64,000 nucleotides of DNA from Lachnospiraceae bacterium (GTDB taxonomy: Bacteria; Bacillota; Clostridia; Lachnospirales; Lachnospiraceae). Where the stretch lies: the NCBI GenBank assembly GCA_015056905.1, contig SVFI01000011.1, positions 30,160-94,159 of the forward strand, written 5' to 3'. This document shows, piece after piece, positions 52,866-60,915 of the stretch; the first letter of the stretch is position 1, and the number at the start of each line of letters is the position of its first letter. The notes beneath the pieces are model-generated. The model was not told the origin of the DNA. It did not search any database and saw only the letters and a list, made by a program, of their open reading frames with translations. The position numbers and the translations under genes were made by a program.

Positions 52866-54933
52866 TTGCAGCCGCCTCCTGCTCTTTCGGAAGTTCTTCT
52901 CTTTCAAGAAGCTTTACAAACACTTCCACAACATGCGGGTCAAACTGCGTTCCCGAACAGCGCTGCAGTTCTGCAATCGCATCCGCCTCCGGCATTGCTT
53001 TGTGGTAAGGTCTGTCATTGACCATAACATCGTGCGAATCGACAGCTGATATGATACGTGCAATGAGCGGAATCTCCTCCCCCTTTAATCGGTTCGGATA
53101 ACCGGTTCCGTCCCATTTCTCATGGTGGGAAAGAATACCGTCCGCGATATCCTCAAGCTCCGCAGAGCTCTTTGCAATACGATAACCCTTGACTGTGTGC
53201 TGCTCGATAATTGAGCGTTCCTCCGGGGTGAGCTTACCCTGTTTTTTAATAATATCCTGCGGAATCGCAACCTTTCCGATGTCGTGAAGCACGGCGAGAA
53301 GCTCAAGTCGTCCGATATCCGAATCGGAAATCCCCATCTCGCGGCCGAGTCTTGCTGCCATCACCCTGGTTCTCTCCACATGTTCCTCTGTCTGATAATC
53401 ACTTTCACAAAGCGTCTGCTTAAGAGAATCCACAAGAGAGCTACTCGCTGATTTGTCCTTAAGCATCTTTTTCTTCTGCATACTCGCGCGAGCATTCTGA
53501 AGCGTCTTTTCTATTGTAAGTTCACTGTCTTCCTTGGTCGCAACACCAAACTCGATAGAAACCGGCATATTTTCGTAGAAATCCGAAATATCCATCTCTA
53601 TCGCCTCAAGGAGTGTCGCAGCATCCGCATTTGACATACCCTCAAGAACAACAACAAGGTCTCCGTTGTCAATCTTGGCGCAGAATACTTTGTCACCGAC
53701 ACGTCTGCGTATGTATCGCGCAATGTTCCGCATTGCCGCGTCACCGAACGCCGTTCCGTACGCTTCATTGATCGCGTTCATACCATCGACGTTACAAACC
53801 CCAACCGAAACCGGCCAATACTCCGGAATATTCCACTGCGGAATCTGTGTCAAAAAACTCTGCTTGTTATAAAAACCGGTCACGGAATCAAACAGCATCG
53901 AATGCTCAAATTCAAAGAAGGTCTGTCGCATACTCGTAATATCATGGAACACAAACAGCTTACCGACAAGCTTTTGCTCGTCGTCCTTCATGCAGTTGAG
54001 CTGGCACTGATAAATTCGCATAATGCCGTTCTCCTGGTATACCCAGTCAATTTCCTGATTTAAGTTCGTTCCGTTCAAACCGGAAAATCCGTTCTCCTTC
54101 ACGAACTTCTCAATCGTCACATCATCCTTAAAACTGAAATCAGGCATCAGTTCTTTCATCTGGTCACTGAATGCAACCAGACGTCCCTCATAATCAAAGA
54201 GAATAATCGGGTCCTTCATATACTGAAGAATCATATTTCGCGTAATTTCAATCGTGACGGAAGGCAGATAATTAAATGTGTAAAAATACAAAATCAATCC
54301 GACAAGCACGTACAGCAGCAACGTCGGGTCTACCGCCAGCGGAATGTACCCTGCTAAATAAATCGAGTAAATAACAACCGTAAGCACCATTCCGAAAATC
54401 GGTCCGTAATATCTGTTCAAATACACCTTCGGTGCCTCTTTACATTTGAGGAACAACAGAATGATTGTCGCCGCAATCATAATGATGTTAAACACTATGT
54501 GCGCATGGAACGGAATCAGCGGAACATAGGTCAGTACATATCCATCCGCAAGCGGTTCTTTTCTGTAGGAAAGAGCCACTTCCATGAACGGATTGACAAG
54601 CATAAAGATTGCATCCACCACCGCATACGCCAGGAAGATATATTTAAAGACAAGCGCTGCTTTTTTCTTCCAACCGATGTAGACAAGCGTATACGTGTAA
54701 TAACAATAAAGCATGCAGTCCATGAGCACGAAACTGACAGAACAGCCGACAGACTTTACAATCTCCTGCTGCGAGCTGATATTTAAAGTATACGCCAATA
54801 TCATCAGGAAATTCATAAGCATGGCGATACCCAGCTTTTTACTGATGGCTGTATCTTTACGATATGATTTTACTAAAAAGAAGGCTGACACTAACGCCGA
54901 CAAATAATACCCGGCAATGATAAGTTCTTCCAT
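52858..54933 (-). CDS. Membrane PAS-GGDEF-like-HD-GYP protein, probable c-di-GMP hydrolase
   Basis: 691 residues from the ATG at 54933 (AGGGGGTCAAGCA upstream). Seven or so membrane helices fill the first 225 residues, like the 7TM sensor regions of histidine kinases. A PAS domain follows (KDPIILFDYEGRLVAFSDQM), then a GGDEF fold in which the active-site loop reads DNGDLVVV, so cyclase activity is unlikely. The HD-GYP domain from about 500 is intact: VLHDIGKVAIPQDIIKKQG, EQHTVKGYRIA, ILSHHEKWDGTGYPNRLKG, IARIISAVDSHDVM. It is expected to hydrolyse c-di-GMP. Confidence 0.9.
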   Translation of the reverse strand: MEELIIAGYYLSALVSAFFLVKSYRKDTAISKKLGIAMLMNFLMILAYTLNISSQQEIVKSVGCSVSFVLMDCMLYCYYTYTLVYIGWKKKAALVFKYIFLAYAVVDAIFMLVNPFMEVALSYRKEPLADGYVLTYVPLIPFHAHIVFNIIMIAATIILLFLKCKEAPKVYLNRYYGPIFGMVLTVVIYSIYLAGYIPLAVDPTLLLYVLVGLILYFYTFNYLPSVTIEITRNMILQYMKDPIILFDYEGRLVAFSDQMKELMPDFSFKDDVTIEKFVKENGFSGLNGTNLNQEIDWVYQENGIMRIYQCQLNCMKDDEQKLVGKLFVFHDITSMRQTFFEFEHSMLFDSVTGFYNKQSFLTQIPQWNIPEYWPVSVGVCNVDGMNAINEAYGTAFGDAAMRNIARYIRRRVGDKVFCAKIDNGDLVVVLEGMSNADAATLLEAIEMDISDFYENMPVSIEFGVATKEDSELTIEKTLQNARASMQKKKMLKDKSASSSLVDSLKQTLCESDYQTEEHVERTRVMAARLGREMGISDSDIGRLELLAVLHDIGKVAIPQDIIKKQGKLTPEERSIIEQHTVKGYRIAKSSAELEDIADGILSHHEKWDGTGYPNRLKGEEIPLIARIISAVDSHDVMVNDRPYHKAMPEADAIAELQRCSGTQFDPHVVEVFVKLLEREELPKEQEAAANA

Positions 54934-55023
54934 TGCTTGACCCCCTATAAACCATATATAATCAAAGTATAACACAAGCTCCTCTTATTTGGCTAGAAAA
55001 ATGGCACGGAAAAAGCACATTTC

Positions 55024-55054
55024 TGAATATTTCATTCGTTGCAGTGGAATACTA
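55024..55054 (+). promoter_or_regulatory. Sporulation (sigma G/F-like) promoter candidate
   Basis: TGAATA (55024-55029), 18 bases, AATACTA (55048-55054). This is close to the sigma-G consensus (TGAATA / CATACTA) and unlike sigma-A. It drives the DUF378 gene 24 bases downstream. Confidence 0.5.
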
Positions 55055-55077
55055 ATCCCAAAAAAGGAGGTAATCAG

Positions 55078-55284
55078 ATGAAAACTTTAGACTATATCGC
55101 TCTTACCATCGCAATCATCGGCGCCGTAAACTGGGGCCTGATCGGTTTCTTTGACTGGAACCTTGTAGCTTCACTCTTCGGTTCCATGAGCCTGTTTTCA
55201 CGTATCATATATGCGCTGGTCGGTCTCTGCGGAATTTACTTACTGACCATGTATATGAAAATCGCCGCTGTAGACGAAGCATAA
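55078..55284 (+). CDS. DUF378 small membrane protein
   Basis: 68 residues from the ATG at 55078, with AAAAAGGAGGTAATCAG before it. Two helices carry the DUF378 signature: LDYIALTIAIIGAVNWGLIG, FFDWNLVASLFGSMSLFSR, IIYALVGLCGIYLLTMYMK. Function unknown. The promoter looks forespore-type and the gene lies among spoVA genes, so a role in the forespore membrane is possible. Confidence 0.9.
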   Translation: MKTLDYIALTIAIIGAVNWGLIGFFDWNLVASLFGSMSLFSRIIYALVGLCGIYLLTMYMKIAAVDEA

Positions 55285-55306
55285 GCTTAGGCGCAGCCTG
55301 TCAAAA

Positions 55307-55331
55307 CCTCCCGCCCGATTCGGGCGGGAGG
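55307..55331. terminator. Terminator after the DUF378 gene
   Basis: Perfect 11-bp GC-rich stem CCTCCCGCCCG / CGGGCGGGAGG with loop ATT, AAAA before and TTTTG after, so it works in both directions. Confidence 0.9.
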
Positions 55332-55381
55332 TTTTGTGTCGCGTTTTGTGTCCGACTCATGGCGCGGGCGGGGCGGTTTTC

Positions 55382-55604
55382 CCCGCGCGGCGGGGCAGAT
55401 ATACTTCGGCAGTTCTGGCTTGCCCGCGCGGCGGGGTATTTCTACTGTTATTATGCGCTGCATACCCCGTTTTTTGCAGAACGGGGTATGCGGATGTTTT
55501 CTTTATCTCCCTGTACCCCGCTCACTACATTTTTCCATGATTTTATGCTTGTTTTTAGCTTCCGCGGGGTATGGCAGGAGAAAAATCTCCTGCCATACCC
55601 CGCC
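55382..55604. repeat. Array B-left: CGGGGTAT / ATACCCCG inverted-motif units
   Basis: Three clear units frame inserts of nearly fixed length: 55432-55469 (insert 22), 55482-55520 (insert 23) and 55565-55602 (insert 22). A weaker GC-rich unit lies at about 55382-55436, where CCCGCGCGGCGGGG occurs twice, 41 bases apart. The first two units are joined by TTTTTTGCAGAA. The last unit's insert is itself self-complementary, giving a perfect 18-bp stem (55564-55581 / 55586-55603) with loop AAAA. The array fills the gap between the DUF378 terminator and spoVAD. No gene is present in it. Confidence 0.85.
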
Positions 55605-55639
55605 TGTCCCGAGCAAAAATTACTTACTAAACAATTCCA

Positions 55640-56668
55640 TCACACATGTTCCAGTACAATTGCATGAGCAATTCCCGGAACTGCAAGTCCTTCGTTGAAA
55701 CTTGTCTTGCTAAGAAGCGCACCGGTCGGCAAAAAAAGCACCCGCTTCCACTCGCCGCTTTTGATGCGCGGGAGAATGTGCGCCGCCAAAGTTACCGCAG
55801 CACAACCGCAGCCCGAACCGCCGGAGCCGACCTGCTGCTTTTCAATATCAAAAATTGTGGTTCCGCAGTCCATATGATTGGCGGAAATGTCAATTCCCTT
55901 TCCGGCGAGCAAATCAATAAGCGCTTTGCTTCCGACCTGTCCGAGGTCGCCCGTAATAATCCAATCATATTCCTGAGGGTCTCTTCCGAAATCCTCCAGA
56001 TGCTGGCGAATGGTATCCGCAGCCGCCGGCGCCATGGCACATCCCATGTTCGAATTATCCTTGATACCCATGTCTATAATTCTTCCGGTCGTCACTTCCG
56101 TAATTGCAGCGAGCACATTTACGCTGCGCTCTGCCGTAACCAAAAAAGCCCCGCTTCCGGTCACCGTCCACGTAGAGGATTTCGGTCGCTGTGCGCCGTA
56201 CTCTAGTGGGAAACGGAATTCCTTCTCTGCACTTGCAAAATGTGACGAAGTGACGCAGACCACCTTAGACGCGAGTCCTGTCGCAATTGTCATGGCACCG
56301 AGACTCAAAGATTCCCCGCATGTCGAACACGCGCCGTACAAACCAAAAAGCGGTATTTCATAATCAAGCAGGCCAAAAGAACTTGCAATCGATTGACCAA
56401 GCAGGTCCCCCGCAAACAAATAGCGAATTTCGCGCTTATCTGTGCCTGATTTTTCAAGCAAAATCCGTACCGCCTCTTTTTGCAAAAAGCTCTCTGCCGC
56501 CTCCCAGCTGTCCATACCAAATTTGTCATCTGTGGAAAGATGATCAATCTGTCTGGCGAGCGGTCCCTCGCTCTCCTTGCTTCCCGCAATGCACCCGCTT
56601 CCCGAAATATATGCGGGCATCGGTAACCTGGCGCTGCTTCTGCCCACTTCAAATGCTGATTTTTTCAT
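55640..56668 (-). CDS. spoVAD: Stage V sporulation protein AD
   Basis: 342 residues with a thiolase-like fold; SpoVAD binds dipicolinic acid during spore filling. Blocks are MPAYISGSGCIAGSKESEGP, YLFAGDLLGQSIASSFGLL, FGLYGACSTCGESLSLGAM, YDWIITGDLGQVGSKALIDL and the final VLFLPTGALLSKTSFNEG. AGGAGCAAAAAAT precedes the ATG. It is cut off from spoVAC by a gene and repeat arrays on its upstream side and from spoVAE on its downstream side. Confidence 0.95.
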   Translation of the reverse strand: MKKSAFEVGRSSARLPMPAYISGSGCIAGSKESEGPLARQIDHLSTDDKFGMDSWEAAESFLQKEAVRILLEKSGTDKREIRYLFAGDLLGQSIASSFGLLDYEIPLFGLYGACSTCGESLSLGAMTIATGLASKVVCVTSSHFASAEKEFRFPLEYGAQRPKSSTWTVTGSGAFLVTAERSVNVLAAITEVTTGRIIDMGIKDNSNMGCAMAPAAADTIRQHLEDFGRDPQEYDWIITGDLGQVGSKALIDLLAGKGIDISANHMDCGTTIFDIEKQQVGSGGSGCGCAAVTLAAHILPRIKSGEWKRVLFLPTGALLSKTSFNEGLAVPGIAHAIVLEHV

Positions 56669-56832
56669 ATTTTTTGCTCCTATCTTTTCCTAAACAGTTT
56701 TTGATAGTATATGTAAAATATCCAAGATTACACTTGACGCCCATGGTTTTTCTCACTATTATCATCATAAGAAACATTTCCGGAAAATCTCTTTTCCGAC
56801 TATTCTTAATTTTCATTTCCAAGGAGGTTCTT

Positions 56833-57606
56833 ATGTACTATCAAACCATGCTAACCCGAAAACAACATCTTGATAAGGAAATCAAACGCTTACAAAAACG
56901 CATCCGACAATATCCGCCGGAAAACCTCATCTGCGCCAGGAACGAAAAACGCTACAAATGGTATTTATGCGACGGGAAACAAACTGTTTATTTGCCCAAA
57001 AAAGAGAAAAAACTCGCAGAAAAACTTGCAGAAAAGAAATACCTTTTGCTTCATCTGCAGGATCTTGTCAAAGAACGGAGCGCCATAGAGGCTTACCTTT
57101 TGCGCGCCGCGCAGCAACCGCAGACCGAAAAATTTTTCAGCGAACATCCGGGATTTGCCGCGCTGCTTTCCGGTCGCCCTATTTCACAAACACATGCGGA
57201 ATGGTCGCAGGCAGTTTATGAAAAAAACACCTCTCATTCACAACATCTGATCCACAGGTCCATCTCCGGTCACCTTGTCCGCTCCAAATCGGAAGCCCTT
57301 ATCGACACAATACTTTTTCTCAAACAAATCCCCTTCCGCTACGAATGCGCCCTCTATCTCGGCGACACCACACTATTCCCCGACTTTACGATTCGACATC
57401 CAAAAAGCAATAAAATATATTACTGGGAACATTTTGGTCTGATGGACGATGCTGATTACATCAAAAACACCTTTTCCAAGCTGCAGCTATGTGCACAGCA
57501 CGGAATCATTCCTTCCATCAACCTGATTACCACCTACGAGACGAAAGAGCATCCTCTCGACTCTTATCATATCGAGCAGATTGTGCAGGAATATTTTCTC
57601 TCGTAA
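56833..57606 (+). CDS. PD-(D/E)XK-like nuclease-family protein B (paralogue of protein A)
   Basis: 257 residues from the ATG at 56833, where AAGGAGG fixes the start; a longer frame runs antisense into spoVAD. The N-terminal half is helical and basic (RKQHLDKEIKRLQKRIRQYP; KRYKWYLCDGKQTVYLPKKE). The C-terminal half has the same order as protein A: VRSKSEALIDTILFLKQIPF, TLFPDFTIRHP and YYWEHFGLMDDADYIKNTFS. The E-x-H triad in place of (D/E)-x-K is shared. It is flanked by CGGGGTAT arrays at 55.4-55.6 and 57.7-57.9 kb and sits on the opposite strand to the spoVA genes, which suggests insertion. Enzymatic activity is not shown. Confidence 0.72.
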   Translation: MYYQTMLTRKQHLDKEIKRLQKRIRQYPPENLICARNEKRYKWYLCDGKQTVYLPKKEKKLAEKLAEKKYLLLHLQDLVKERSAIEAYLLRAAQQPQTEKFFSEHPGFAALLSGRPISQTHAEWSQAVYEKNTSHSQHLIHRSISGHLVRSKSEALIDTILFLKQIPFRYECALYLGDTTLFPDFTIRHPKSNKIYYWEHFGLMDDADYIKNTFSKLQLCAQHGIIPSINLITTYETKEHPLDSYHIEQIVQEYFLS

Positions 57607-57627
57607 GGCGCGACTTTTTCGGAACCT

Positions 57628-57871
57628 CCGCGGCAGGGTTTCCTCGGCGTTTCCACGCCATGCTTCTCCGCGGCCGGGCTTCCTCGCGTCTCCGCGCCAT
57701 GCTTCTCCGCGGGGTATAGCTCGCCAGAAACGCAGAATTATACCCCGTTTTGGAGACATTTTGCTCACTTCTGAGCTGCGGCGGGGTATAGCCGCTCTTG
57801 GAGCATTGACACTGCCCCGTTTTTTAAGCAAGCGGGGTAATATCAAGTTGTAGCAGCTCGCCATACCCCGC
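57628..57871. repeat. Array B-right: CCGCGG direct repeats and CGGGGTAT / ATACCCCG units
   Basis: It begins 22 bases after the stop of gene B. Two 40/39-bp direct repeats start with CCGCGG (57628, 57668; a third start at 57707) and end with CGCCATGCTTCT. Three inverted-motif units follow: 57710-57747 (insert 22), 57782-57819 (insert 22, right arm degenerate, CTGCCCCG) and 57833-57870 (insert 22). Units two and three are joined by TTTTTTAAGCAA, the same place and nearly the same linker as in the left array. The inserts differ from each other and from those on the left. Confidence 0.85.
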
Positions 57872-57875
57872 CGAA

Positions 57876-57975
57876 AAGAAAAATCCGAAATATCATGAAA
57901 ATCCCTGATATGAAGAAAAATCCGAAATATCATGAAAATCCCTGATATGAAGAAAAATCCGAAATATCATGAAAC
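57876..57975. repeat. 37-bp tandem repeat, 2.7 copies
   Basis: Copies start at 57876, 57913 and 57950; the first two are identical and the third is cut short. Each holds AAGAAAAATCCGAAATATCA and an ATATCA/TGATAT inverted pair 10 bases apart. It lies between array B-right and the spoVAC stop. Confidence 0.95.
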
Positions 57976-57981
57976 TCCCAA

Positions 57982-58569
57982 CTACACAATCCCCAAAACT
58001 ATCCCAAGCCAATAAAAAAATCCCAGAAGCCAGCTTGTAAAAACACCGTAGAGAATGACCGGACCGGCGATAGTAAATATCTTGACGCCGATACCGAAGA
58101 CCTGTCCCTCAGTCTTGTACTCGATGGCGGGCGAGGCGACCGAGTTGGCGAAACCGGTAATCGGAACGAGGGCGCCCGCGCCTCCCCAGGCGGCAATGCA
58201 CTGATAGAGACTAAATCCAGTCAGAATGACACTGAGTAAAATCAAAAGAAGCGACGTCCAGGAACCTGCTGTCTCTTTGTCGAGGCCGAGCGACTGAGCG
58301 GTGTTTAAAATAAACTGTCCAATCACACAAAACAGCCCTCCCACAAGAAATGCCTTGCACATCTGCCACCAGAGATTTTTGGTCGGCGTCACCTGCTTGA
58401 CGTACTCATTGTACTGCTGCTTTTCTGCTTCTTTTTCGTCCTCGCGTTCCTTGTCTGCCTGCGCCGAAGACGGCGCCTCGGGCGGTGTCATTCCTTCCAG
58501 CGTCTCGCTGTTTTCCTGAATATCTTTTGCCGCGCGCGGACTGATTCGAATTTGTTCATCATTTACCAT
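57982..58569 (-). CDS. spoVAC: Stage V sporulation protein AC
   Basis: 195 residues from the ATG at 58569 (AAAAGGTGATATGC upstream). A soluble acidic N-terminal tail of about 60 residues is longer than in Bacillus SpoVAC. Then YNEYVKQVTPTKNLWWQMCK and four or more helices with GGLFCVIGQFILNTAQSLGL, WGGAGALVPITGFANSVASP and GIGVKIFTIAGPVILYGVF, the SpoVAC signatures. It acts as a mechanosensitive channel for dipicolinate in spores. The next spoVA gene, spoVAD, is 1.3 kb further on. Confidence 0.95.
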   Translation of the reverse strand: MVNDEQIRISPRAAKDIQENSETLEGMTPPEAPSSAQADKEREDEKEAEKQQYNEYVKQVTPTKNLWWQMCKAFLVGGLFCVIGQFILNTAQSLGLDKETAGSWTSLLLILLSVILTGFSLYQCIAAWGGAGALVPITGFANSVASPAIEYKTEGQVFGIGVKIFTIAGPVILYGVFTSWLLGFFYWLGIVLGIV

Positions 58570-58658
58570 GCATATCACCTTTTCCTTTTTGGGTTTATTG
58601 TGTGCGGTTTGACTAATTTCATGCATGAGGGTAGCGGCTCACGCAGAAGTCTAAGACA

Positions 58659-59201
58659 CTACCATGCAGACACTCCGTTCATATAATAAAAAAGTGAGCC
58701 GATGAGTTTACCCACGGCTAACCCTGCGATGACAAGACTGACGCCACGCTTTAAGTTAATACGATGCGCCATTATGGGAATCGCATCCAGCATTTCTGCG
58801 ATAGAGACAGCGAGCGTTCCGACATAGACGCCTGTAAAAATTCCCACGACAGCGAGCACAAACCATAGAAACACTGAAAGCACCGATACCCCGGACAGAG
58901 ATGCACCGGGCAGTGATTCCCCGGAGAGGGATGCCCCAAAAGATTGTGCGAGTGACCGGAGGGTAAAGTCAGCCTCAAGCAACTTTTCTGCAAAAAGGCT
59001 GAACAAATTCCCGAGAAAGCATCCGACAATAATCATATTTTCGTATTTCATAACGTGATTGGCGCTCTTTGTGTGCTCGGCGAACCGCGGGACAAGTCCG
59101 ACTGCCGTAAAAACCGTAAATACTCCGCCCGCCACGGAAAGCCCGGCGCAAAGTCCGAGAAATCCGAGCCAGAGCTGTTGCATCACCTGATTAATCCACA
59201 T
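58659..59201 (-). CDS. spoVAB: Stage V sporulation protein AB
   Basis: 180 residues, membrane protein: LGFLGLCAGLSVAGGVFTVF, GLVPRFAEHTKSANHVMKYE, IIVGCFLGNLFSLFAE and a C-terminal YVGTLAVSIAEMLDAIPIMA, all typical of SpoVAB. A Ser/Gly/Leu-rich insert (about 88-108, GASLSGESLPGASLSGVS) made of short repeats is unusual. It overlaps the spoVAA gene by 11 bases. Confidence 0.93.
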   Translation of the reverse strand: MWINQVMQQLWLGFLGLCAGLSVAGGVFTVFTAVGLVPRFAEHTKSANHVMKYENMIIVGCFLGNLFSLFAEKLLEADFTLRSLAQSFGASLSGESLPGASLSGVSVLSVFLWFVLAVVGIFTGVYVGTLAVSIAEMLDAIPIMAHRINLKRGVSLVIAGLAVGKLIGSLFYYMNGVSAW

Positions 59202-59826
59202 CTATCTTCTTTCCTTCCCTCTCCCAGCGCTTTACCACCGCCTCGTCCATATCGCGCTCGTAGTTGCGCATGGACACCTCAATCGGCGTCGGCTCCGGCA
59301 CAATTTTTTTCTTGCCGACATGATTATAAAAAACAAGAATTCCGACAAGAAGTCCTATGCTGTAGCTGATTTCAAGAACCGTGAAACCACTCGATACGTT
59401 ACCCGTAACAAACTCATAGAACTTTGAAAAAAGTGCCGTGATGTCAATGTCATTGTGGAACGCCATAATCGAAAATGCACCGCCGAACAGACATATCAGG
59501 CTGACAAGTGCCACTTTACATTTCTGCAGGAAGGTATTCTTCCCGTCCTTCTCAGAGGCCGGTACAAGCTCCACCACGCAGTCGGACTCACCGTGCGGAA
59601 TGATGACACAATCCGGAAACTGACTGAGTACCGTGCGGGTAAGCCAAAGCAAACTGATGACCTGCTTACCGGCAGAAGTGTTTTCAAAATGGTATATCAC
59701 CGCATTTTTTATTTTGGAACAAAGTGCCGGGTCGGCGGTCCAGACGGTAGCAATGTCGCTGATGCGCACATTTTTTTCAAAGACCTGAACGCTGTCCTCA
59801 AGCTCTACATACACATAATGTTTCAA
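59191..59826 (-). CDS. spoVAA: Stage V sporulation protein AA
   Basis: 211 residues. A soluble N-terminal domain (VYVELEDSVQVFEKNVRISD, then VISLLWLTRTVLSQFPDCVI) precedes two membrane helices (VALVSLICLFGGAFSIMAFH and VLEISYSIGLLVGILVFYNH), and the tail has PTPIEVSMRNYERDMDEAVV. This matches SpoVAA. First gene of the cluster; order on the minus strand is AA, AB, AC, then the interrupted AD and AE. Confidence 0.93.
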   Translation of the reverse strand: MKHYVYVELEDSVQVFEKNVRISDIATVWTADPALCSKIKNAVIYHFENTSAGKQVISLLWLTRTVLSQFPDCVIIPHGESDCVVELVPASEKDGKNTFLQKCKVALVSLICLFGGAFSIMAFHNDIDITALFSKFYEFVTGNVSSGFTVLEISYSIGLLVGILVFYNHVGKKKIVPEPTPIEVSMRNYERDMDEAVVKRWEREGKKIDVD

Positions 59827-59894
59827 ATTATCACCATACTTTTCGATTTTGATTTATGATTTGCGCTGTATGGATTTTTTATGCAACAAAAAAA

Positions 59895-59921
59895 CTGCCA
59901 GTCGCAATTTGCAACTGACAG
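59895..59921 (-). terminator. Terminator of the metal exporter gene
   Basis: 11-bp stem (CTGTCAGTTGC with GCGACTGGCAG on the minus strand, one G-U pair) followed by seven T. Confidence 0.85.
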
Positions 59922-59939
59922 CTATGTGTCGTTTTATTT

Positions 59940-60806
59940 TTATACAAATGTAATTCCGAGTGCCTTGATAAGACAGCCCACGCCAACTCCGATTGCCCAG
60001 AGAAGAGCCACGATTTTGATGTTTTCCAAAGGCTTTTTGTTCACACGGATAAGTACCATGAGACCGATGCCTGCGCCGACCAAAAGTCCTGCGATGAGTG
60101 CGCCCTCACCGAGCATTCCCCATGCATAAAGTTCCGCCAAAGCAACCGATGCCGCACAGTTCGGAATCAGACCGATGATTGCTGCAAGAACAATGACACC
60201 GTAAGATTGTCCAATGGTAACATACTGGATACCTTCCACACCGATTTTTTCCATAAAATATGTGATGGCAAACGAAAGGATGAAAATAAACAATGTCACC
60301 TTTCCGCTGTGGATGAGCGCTGATTTCCAAATGCCGTTTTCACAATGACAATGCTCGCTCTCACACATCTCGTGGATGTGGTACCCTGTGTCTTTTTTCT
60401 TTTTACCGAGCCGACATACACCGTCGATGATCAGACCTGCTGCCATACCTGTGATAAACTTCACAAGAAGAATGGAACCAATCACCTTGGGACTGACCTG
60501 ATTTTTTACCATGATAAAAATCATCTCGTCCGAAGTCGACAGATAAACTGCCATGAGCGTACCGAGCGACACAATGCGTCCGGCGTAAAGGCTTGTCGCC
60601 GCTGCGGAAAATCCGCACTGCGGGAACAGTCCGACCAGCGCACCGACTATCGGTCCGAGCGGTCCTGACTTTTTCAGCCACGAAAGCGTCTTATCGCCCG
60701 CGCGATGTTCCAAGTATTCCATTAACAAATAGGTCAGAAACAAAAACGGAAATATTTTGACCGTATCGATTATCGTTTCTATAATTACGTCTATAAGTAA
60801 GTCCAT
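59940..60806 (-). CDS. ArsP_2-type 10-TM putative heavy-metal or manganese exporter
   Basis: 288 residues from the ATG at 60806 (GGAGTTTGAA upstream). Two homologous halves of membrane helices carry GALVGLFPQCGFSAAATSLY and GLIGPNCAAS-like AAIIGLIPNCAASVALAELY, with FP-QCG and IPNC motifs. A cytoplasmic His/Cys-rich loop (YHIHEMCESEHCHCENG) between halves is suited to bind metal. The family PF11449 is described as a putative metal exporter; the substrate is not certain. Single gene with its own terminator. Confidence 0.85.
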   Translation of the reverse strand: MDLLIDVIIETIIDTVKIFPFLFLTYLLMEYLEHRAGDKTLSWLKKSGPLGPIVGALVGLFPQCGFSAAATSLYAGRIVSLGTLMAVYLSTSDEMIFIMVKNQVSPKVIGSILLVKFITGMAAGLIIDGVCRLGKKKKDTGYHIHEMCESEHCHCENGIWKSALIHSGKVTLFIFILSFAITYFMEKIGVEGIQYVTIGQSYGVIVLAAIIGLIPNCAASVALAELYAWGMLGEGALIAGLLVGAGIGLMVLIRVNKKPLENIKIVALLWAIGVGVGCLIKALGITFV

Positions 60807-60915
60807 TTCAAACTCCATCCTGATATGTCCTAAACATACGACGTTATAATAGCACACTTTTTTGTATTTGTGTATAGGAAATTTGTAATAATTTCTTAAT
60901 ATTCAGTGAACGTTT

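Noticed and set aside
56287..56832. N-terminal extension of protein B
   Set aside because: The extension runs antisense through spoVAD; the AAGGAGG before 56833 gives a clear start.
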